This document shows positions 58,170 through 64,000 of a DNA stretch of 64,000 nt, one piece after another. The stretch is from the NCBI GenBank assembly GCA_021775805.1, contig JAJFHD010000043.1:1-64000 (forward strand). The letters are read 5' to 3'. Position 1 is the first letter of the stretch, and each line of letters opens with the position of its first letter. This DNA comes from Alphaproteobacteria bacterium (lineage in GTDB: Bacteria > Pseudomonadota > Alphaproteobacteria > Rhizobiales > JAJFHC01). The position numbers and the translations under genes are program-made. The notes below the pieces were generated by a model. It ran no database searches. It worked only from the letters and a program-made list of their open reading frames with translations, and was not told the origin of the DNA.

Positions 58170-58577
58170 TCAGGATCCGTCGCCGGACAGCACCTGGCTT
58201 GCCACATTGATGTATTTTCGCCCCGAAATCTGGGCCTGTTCGACGGCCTCGCCGAGGGGAACATCGTTGCGCACGCTTGCAAGTTTGATCAGCATCGGCA
58301 GGTTGATGCCGGCCAGAACCTCCACATTGGCGTTTTCCATAACCGAAATGGCGAGGTTCGACGGGGTTCCCCCGAACATGTCGGTCAGCAGAATCACGCC
58401 GCTGCCGGTATCCGCCCGGCCGACGGCTTCGAGAATTTCGGTACGGCGCTGTTCCATGTCGTCGTCGGGGCCGATGGAAATCGCCTCAACGTTGTCCTGC
58501 GGGCCGACCACATGCTCCATGGCGGCGCGAAATTCGGAAGCGAGCTGCCCGTGGGTTACCAATACGAGACCAATCAC
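58170..58577 (-). CDS. PTS EIIA, mannose/fructose family (ManX-like)
   Basis: MIGLVLVTHGQLASEFRAAMEHVVG; GVILLTDMFGGTPSNLA. Confidence 0.94.
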   Translation of the reverse strand: MIGLVLVTHGQLASEFRAAMEHVVGPQDNVEAISIGPDDDMEQRRTEILEAVGRADTGSGVILLTDMFGGTPSNLAISVMENANVEVLAGINLPMLIKLASVRNDVPLGEAVEQAQISGRKYINVASQVLSGDGS

Positions 58578-58729
58578 AGACCGCCTCCCCGAGAACGTAA
58601 ACCCCGCGCCCTGCGGCGCACAGGGGCTATTTTCCAGGCCGCATGCATTTCCCCGTTAGCCTCCTCACCTTGTGTCCCTGTTTGTGGACCACACATTGAC
58701 CGCGCACGCCGCAATAGGCAAGCGAGATA

Positions 58730-59224
58730 TCACGTGCCCTGCTGGTTCAATTCCAGCCATTCTGCAAATCCGTCGTTCACCATTGCGTGCACTGCCGCTT
58801 TGATTTTTGCCGGTGCCGACGCTTCAAAGGGCGCAAGACATAACAAGGGAAGATCGAAACCACAAACACTGAATTTGGACGCATCCCGGTCAGGCATGCG
58901 AGGCACTTCTGCCGGTGGCACAAGGCGGACCACGAGCCCGATAACTGCTTCGGCCAGGCAGGGCACGCGCAGGACGCCGACACCACGGACCTCAAGCCGG
59001 CCGGCGAGACCGTCGGGCGGCCGGGCCATGACCGTCGTGCCGACTGCTTGCACAATCACGCGATCGTCGGATACCAGCCGGGGCAGATTGCCCGCGTCTC
59101 CATGAACACCGCCACTGTCAATCAGACGCAGGGCCAAATCCGACTTGCCGCTGCCGGAAGAACCGATGAGAAGCACACCGGTACCCGCAACACAGACGCA
59201 GGTGCCGTGAAGGGTCTCAGTCAT
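58730..59224 (-). CDS. hprK: Short HPr kinase/phosphatase (alphaproteobacterial HprK)
   Basis: ETLHGTCVCVAGTGVLLIGSSGSGKSDLALRLID; VEVRGVGVL-like RLEVRGVGVLRVP. Confidence 0.92.
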   Translation of the reverse strand: MTETLHGTCVCVAGTGVLLIGSSGSGKSDLALRLIDSGGVHGDAGNLPRLVSDDRVIVQAVGTTVMARPPDGLAGRLEVRGVGVLRVPCLAEAVIGLVVRLVPPAEVPRMPDRDASKFSVCGFDLPLLCLAPFEASAPAKIKAAVHAMVNDGFAEWLELNQQGT

Positions 59225-61433
59225 GGGTCGACGAGTTCAGATAGTTGCGGATCGATTTTGCAATCCGCTCATAGGGCAAACGCGCCAACTGGCTCTTGCC
59301 AAAACGCCAGGCGCGCATGATGACGCTGCGGCCCTGCCCCTGTTCGGTCTCGGAGTCCGACGTCGTGCCGGATTTTTCGACACGATCTCCCGCCGGCAGA
59401 CGGACGACAAACCGGGCACCGGTAACATGACGGCGCGATTCAGGCAGGTGGCGATCCTTTTCGCCGTGCCGGTTCTCTGCCCAGATCCGGCCCTTGTGCG
59501 CTTCGACGATCTGGCGCGAGATACTCAACCCAAGGCCGGAATTCTTGCCGAACTGATCCTCTCCGGGCCGGTCGGTGTGAAAGCGGTCAAAAATCTTCGA
59601 CAGGTTCTCCGCCCGGATGCCGGGCCCTTCGTCTTCGACCCGAAACTCGACGTCGTTACCGATGCGCCGGGCATAAATCTTGATCTCGGTGCCTTTCGGA
59701 GCGAAAGAACGGGCGTTGCCGATCAGGTTTCGCACAACCTGGCCCAGCCGGCTGTCGTGGCCCATGACAACGAAGGCATCCTTTTCCTGGCCATTGCGAT
59801 CGACCGACACGGTAAACCGGGGGTCGTTCCATTTGCGGGTGTCGTTGAAAACCGACACGACCGCGTCCAGCAATACCCCGATGTCCACCGGCACGGTGAT
59901 GGCACGGGCAAGTTCAGCGTCGAGGCGGGAGGCATCCGATATGTCGCTGATCAGGCGGTCCAGCCGTTTGACGTCGTCCTGCACGATGGTAATCAGACGC
60001 TGGCGCGAACTGTCGTCCTTTGCCAGCGGCAGAGTTTCCACGGCACTTCTGAGCGACGTCAGGGGATTCTTGAGTTCGTGCGCCACGTCGGCGGCAAAAC
60101 TCTCGATGGCGTCGATGCGGTTGTACAGAGCCGTGGTCATGTCCCGCAGCGCCGTCGACAGGTGCCCGATCTCGTCACCGCGAACCGAGAAGTCCGGGAT
60201 CTCCACACGTTGATTGTTGCCGGTTCTGACCCTTTCGGCCGCCCGCGCCAACCGGCGCATGGGTTCGGCTATGGTGCCTGCAAGCAGGATCGACAGCAAC
60301 ACGGCCACGGCAAGTGCGACCAGGAACACGCGGATGATCGCCCAGCGTTCGGCATGGACGATGGCGTCAATGTCACCGCCCTGGGTCGACAGCACCAGGG
60401 CGCCGAGCACAGCCCGGAAGCGCTGGACCGGAACCGATACGCTGACGATAAGTTCGTGTTTTTCGTTAGCGCGCACGATCGAGACGGATGCCCCGTTGAG
60501 GGCGGCGACCACTTCGGGAAACCCGCGGCCGTTGGCGCCAAGGGTCTCGTCCTGCACGGGAAGGTCGCTGGCCAGGAGCCAACCGACAAAACCGTCCCAC
60601 AGACTGTCGAAGAATCCGGGCAGTTCCGGCTCCGACGTCTGCAATTCAAAGCTCAAAATCTGGCCCCTCGCCTCAAGATTGCGGGAATCAACGATCAGTT
60701 CGCCCTCGGAATCGTAAATCCGGGCCCAGGATTTGGTCGGCAGAACCAGCCGCCGCAGGATCGGCGCCGCGCGTTCCGGGTTGATCGGGAACTCGAGCGA
60801 GCTGTCGTCTTCCACCGGGGAAATGGTTTCGCCGGGTTTGAGATCGAGCAGCCTGTCGGGATCAATCGTGATCGACTCGGTATCGATGGTCGCGGACGCG
60901 GCAATCGCGCCGGCGATGATTTCACCCTGGGTCAGAAGACTCTGGACCCGGGCATCGATGAGACCCGCCCTGAACTGGTTGAGGTAGAGGATGCCTGATG
61001 CCAGCAAAACCAGCGCTGCGGCGTTCAGGAACACGATGCGCCGTGTCAGGCTCGACGACAGGCGCCGCCTGAGCGCGATCAGCAGACGGTTCCACAGGGA
61101 AACCGGCGCCTCGGTTGCTATGGCTTCGATCTGTGACGACGGTGCCGCGGACTCCGACATCGAGGCCTCTGACGCCGCTGAATCCGTGCCCAACGGTGCG
61201 TTGCTCGATGATGCGCGGGCTGACGGCCCGCCGGCCGTCCTGGTTTTATTTCGGAGATTCGCGGGGAGTCTGGTGCGCACGAATGCCTGCGCACGCAATG
61301 CATATTTCCACCCCTCCCGAAGAGCTTCGAGGGTTTTCGTGGAGACCGTCAAGAGTCCCGATTTCGCCCATTCTGCAGATACCCGGGATTTTCCCGATGG
61401 AGCCCGCGAACGGTCCGAATTCTCAACGGCCAT
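59217..61433 (-). CDS. chvG: Sensor histidine kinase ChvG
   Basis: H-box FAADVAHELKNPLTSLRSAVETL; stimulus-sensing region; adjacent chvI, hprK; N-terminal start uncertain. Confidence 0.92.
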   Translation of the reverse strand: MAVENSDRSRAPSGKSRVSAEWAKSGLLTVSTKTLEALREGWKYALRAQAFVRTRLPANLRNKTRTAGGPSARASSSNAPLGTDSAASEASMSESAAPSSQIEAIATEAPVSLWNRLLIALRRRLSSSLTRRIVFLNAAALVLLASGILYLNQFRAGLIDARVQSLLTQGEIIAGAIAASATIDTESITIDPDRLLDLKPGETISPVEDDSSLEFPINPERAAPILRRLVLPTKSWARIYDSEGELIVDSRNLEARGQILSFELQTSEPELPGFFDSLWDGFVGWLLASDLPVQDETLGANGRGFPEVVAALNGASVSIVRANEKHELIVSVSVPVQRFRAVLGALVLSTQGGDIDAIVHAERWAIIRVFLVALAVAVLLSILLAGTIAEPMRRLARAAERVRTGNNQRVEIPDFSVRGDEIGHLSTALRDMTTALYNRIDAIESFAADVAHELKNPLTSLRSAVETLPLAKDDSSRQRLITIVQDDVKRLDRLISDISDASRLDAELARAITVPVDIGVLLDAVVSVFNDTRKWNDPRFTVSVDRNGQEKDAFVVMGHDSRLGQVVRNLIGNARSFAPKGTEIKIYARRIGNDVEFRVEDEGPGIRAENLSKIFDRFHTDRPGEDQFGKNSGLGLSISRQIVEAHKGRIWAENRHGEKDRHLPESRRHVTGARFVVRLPAGDRVEKSGTTSDSETEQGQGRSVIMRAWRFGKSQLARLPYERIAKSIRNYLNSSTHD

Positions 61434-61441
61434 GGGCGTGC

Positions 61442-62140
61442 CTACATCTCTTTGAACCTGTAGCCCACACCGTAAAGCGTTTCGATGACGTCGAAATTGT
61501 CATCAACCGCTTTGAACTTCTTGCGCAGGCGCTTGATGTGGCTGTCGATCGTTCGGTCGTCCACATAAACCTGATCGTCGTAGGCCGCATCCATCAGCGC
61601 ATCCCGGCTCTTGACGATGCCCGGGCGCTGGGCCAGGGCCTGGAGGATCAGGAATTCCGTCACCGTCAGGACCACCGCCTTGCCGTCCCAGGTGCAGGAA
61701 TGGCGGTCGGGATCCATCAGAAGCTTGCCGCGTTCGATGACTTTGGCTTTTTCGGCACCGGTCGGCGGGACATCGCGGGACTGGGCGCGGCGGAGCACGG
61801 CCTTTACCCGCTCGACCAGAAGGCGCTGGGAAAACGGTTTCTTGATGAAATCGTCCGCGCCCATCTTGAGGCCGAACAACTCGTCTATCTCTTCGTCCTT
61901 CGACGTCAGGAAGATTACCGGCAATTCAGATTTCTGACGCAGCCGGCGCAGCAGTTCCATGCCGTCCATCCGGGGCATCTTGATATCAAGGATAGCCACA
62001 TCGGGCGGCAAATCCTGCAGACCCGCAAGGGCCGTCGCGCCATCGGTATAAGTCTGAATCGCATAGCCTTCCGATTCCAGCGCCATGCTTACCGACGTTA
62101 GAATGTGGCGGTCGTCATCAACGAGTGCAATGGTGGGCAT
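61442..62140 (-). CDS. chvI: Response regulator ChvI (OmpR family)
   Basis: [48 protein letters not shown]; winged-helix [17 protein letters not shown]. Confidence 0.95.
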   Translation of the reverse strand: MPTIALVDDDRHILTSVSMALESEGYAIQTYTDGATALAGLQDLPPDVAILDIKMPRMDGMELLRRLRQKSELPVIFLTSKDEEIDELFGLKMGADDFIKKPFSQRLLVERVKAVLRRAQSRDVPPTGAEKAKVIERGKLLMDPDRHSCTWDGKAVVLTVTEFLILQALAQRPGIVKSRDALMDAAYDDQVYVDDRTIDSHIKRLRKKFKAVDDNFDVIETLYGVGYRFKEM

Positions 62141-62298
62141 ATCTTTTCCATGATCTGAATTTCCCCGAGCAACGCTGTATTATTCCGCGATCAAGGGCAA
62201 ATTGTGGCAGACATGATAAACCGAGCAGCGCTACATTACCACTGTGAGCGCCAAGATTCGCGATCTGGCCTCCGAAAAGCCCTGAATCCGGTCAATTA

Positions 62299-63057
62299 TT
62301 GAAGAATCCCAGTACTGTCATGAACACCGAAGCAAACTCGAACCCGTCCGAGACCGGCCGCGAGGCGCGCAAAGTCGTACGGCAAAGGCTCAAGGCAGCG
62401 CTGGCAACCGTCGATGTGGAAACCGGCGTACCGTATGCGTCGCTGGTCACGGTGGCGTCACGCATGGACGCCACACCGATCATGCTGTTGTCCGATCTTG
62501 CCCGCCACACGGGCAATCTGAATACCAATCCATCGGCGTCCATTCTGTTCGATGCCACAGCCGAGAATGGTGATCCGCTAGAGGGCGCAAGAGTGACTCT
62601 GATCGGATCAATCGAAAAGAGCGATGTAGAGGCCGACAGCCAGCGCTTTTTGGCCCGTCACCGGAATGCCGCGGGGTATGCCGGCTTCGCCGATTTCGGT
62701 TTCTATTGCCTGACAGTACGCGCCGCCCACTTCATCGGTGGATTTGGCAAGATCGACACCATCGCGGACACGGAGTATCTGATTGACGACGGCCAAGCGT
62801 CCGCTTTCGCGGCGGCCGAGGGCGATATTCTCGACCACATGAATGCCGATCACGGCGATGCAGTCTCGCTTTATGCTGAAAAGCTGCTCGGCGAGGAGGA
62901 CGGCCCCTGGCAGATGGTCGGTGTCGACCCTGAAGGGTGCGATCTCTACGAAGGCGGCAAACTGCGCCGACTAACTTTCGAGACTGCGCTCGATGCACCG
63001 GGGCAGGTCCGGGACGTTCTGGTGGCACTTGCCCGCACCGCCCGGGAAACCGGATGA
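62299..63057 (+). CDS. HugZ-like pyridoxamine 5'-phosphate oxidase family protein with DUF2470 domain
   Basis: ATVDVETGVPYASLVTVA; C-terminal ILDHMNADHGDAVSLYAEKLLG. Confidence 0.88.
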   Translation: MKNPSTVMNTEANSNPSETGREARKVVRQRLKAALATVDVETGVPYASLVTVASRMDATPIMLLSDLARHTGNLNTNPSASILFDATAENGDPLEGARVTLIGSIEKSDVEADSQRFLARHRNAAGYAGFADFGFYCLTVRAAHFIGGFGKIDTIADTEYLIDDGQASAFAAAEGDILDHMNADHGDAVSLYAEKLLGEEDGPWQMVGVDPEGCDLYEGGKLRRLTFETALDAPGQVRDVLVALARTARETG

Positions 63058-63092
63058 TGGCGCTGATTTGAGATTTACGCTACAGCCGGACC

Positions 63093-64000
63093 ATGAACAC
63101 AAGCAAACATCAGGGCGCCGTCGCTGCCGGCCATGACGCGACGGCCAACGCGGCAGCGGCTGTCCTGCGGGACGGCGGCAATGCCTTCGACGCAGCCATC
63201 GCTGCCCTTGCCATGGCCTGCGTCGTGGAACCGGTCCTGTCGTCGCCCGGCGGCGGCGGATTTGCCATGGCCCTGCGCGCCGGCGACCACACACCCACAA
63301 TCATCGACTTCTTCGGGCAGACACCACGGGTGAAACGGTCTGCCGAGGCCATCGAGTTTGAAAGTGTGTTTGCCGATTTCGGGACGGCGCGACAGGAATT
63401 CCATGTGGGATTTGGCGCAACCGCAACGCCGGGATTCGTACCCGGCCTGTTTCACATGCACGAACAATACTGCTCGATACCCCTGGTTGATCTGTCTACC
63501 CCGGCAATCCAGACGGCTCGCGACGGTGTCGTCGTGACAAGGTTTCAGGCTTACCTTGCCGATGTGGTCTCCCCCATATTGACCTTCTCCGAACACGCGC
63601 GGAATCTGTTTGCGCCGGACGGGCAAATGATCAAGGCAGGCGATGTTTTCCGCAATCCGGGCCTTGGCGACTTCTTTGAAGAGCTCGCGGCGGCCGGACC
63701 GGGCTTTTGCATCGACGGGGATGGCGGCGCCGCACTGCTTGAGGGTCAGGCCGGATCGGGTCAACTGACGGCAGAAGACCTTGCAAGATTTCGCTGTGTC
63801 GACCGTACGCCACTTGCCTTTGAAAAAACGTCTGGACCACACCCGGCAACGGTGTTCCTGAATCCGCCACCGTCCGCCGGCGGCGCCATGATTGCGACAA
63901 TGCTCGATGGGCTCGAGGATAAATGGGATGGCGGCACGGAGGCGGTCGTGCAATCGATTGCCCGCGCTGACCGTGCGCGCCTTGAGGCCCGGGGGGACCT
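63093..64000 (+). CDS. Gamma-glutamyltransferase family protein, 5' part (truncated by window end)
   Basis: MNTSKHQGAVAAGHDATANAAAAVLRDGGNAFDAAIAALAMACVVEPVLSSPGGGGFAMAL; frame stays open to 64000 and is therefore absent from ORF track. Confidence 0.9.
   Translation, partial: MNTSKHQGAVAAGHDATANAAAAVLRDGGNAFDAAIAALAMACVVEPVLSSPGGGGFAMALRAGDHTPTIIDFFGQTPRVKRSAEAIEFESVFADFGTARQEFHVGFGATATPGFVPGLFHMHEQYCSIPLVDLSTPAIQTARDGVVVTRFQAYLADVVSPILTFSEHARNLFAPDGQMIKAGDVFRNPGLGDFFEELAAAGPGFCIDGDGGAALLEGQAGSGQLTAEDLARFRCVDRTPLAFEKTSGPHPATVFLNPPPSAGGAMIATMLDGLEDKWDGGTEAVVQSIARADRARLEARGD

Noticed and set aside
59223-60998. 591-aa ORF antisense to chvG
   Set aside because: Sense gene has full histidine-kinase motif set; antisense frame is a GC artefact

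Overview
64-kb chromosomal window from a GC-rich alphaproteobacterium (Rhodospirillales/Rhizobiales-like gene content and order; exact taxon not determinable here). It is mostly syntenic housekeeping DNA: lptA-lptB-rpoN-hpf-ptsN; DUF1150/Hsp20; a PotDBCA-type ABC transporter with a divergent TetR gene; aroA-cmk-rpsA-sppA-ihfB-lapA-pyrF-trpF-trpB-trpA-accD-folC; trxA-addA-addB-murU-(tsaE::amgK)-divL-like kinase-ahcY; MCP; cspA; rhlE; multicopper oxidase; HPr-EIIA(Man)-hprK-chvG-chvI; the 5' part of a gamma-glutamyltransferase gene; and one tRNA-Ala(GGC). Accessory parts: (i) a four-gene type III PKS / ICMT-like methyltransferase / MMPL exporter / secreted-protein operon at 13.2-17.5 kb; (ii) a 60-codon Cys-containing small ORF with a strong Shine-Dalgarno and a perfect FNR-type box (TTGAT-CCTG-ATCAA), missing from conventional functional classes; (iii) a lipoprotein / GlxA regulator / MttB-superfamily / PhyH block between folC and trxA; (iv) several dispersed hairpin-forming intergenic repeats, one family found three times, always between convergent genes. 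I saw no CRISPR array, transposase, prophage, defence island or obvious new multi-gene system. The most promising unexplained signals are the FNR-box small ORF, the convergent-gene repeat family and the MttB-PhyH block. All calls come from reading the sequence and supplied ORFs; no searches were run.
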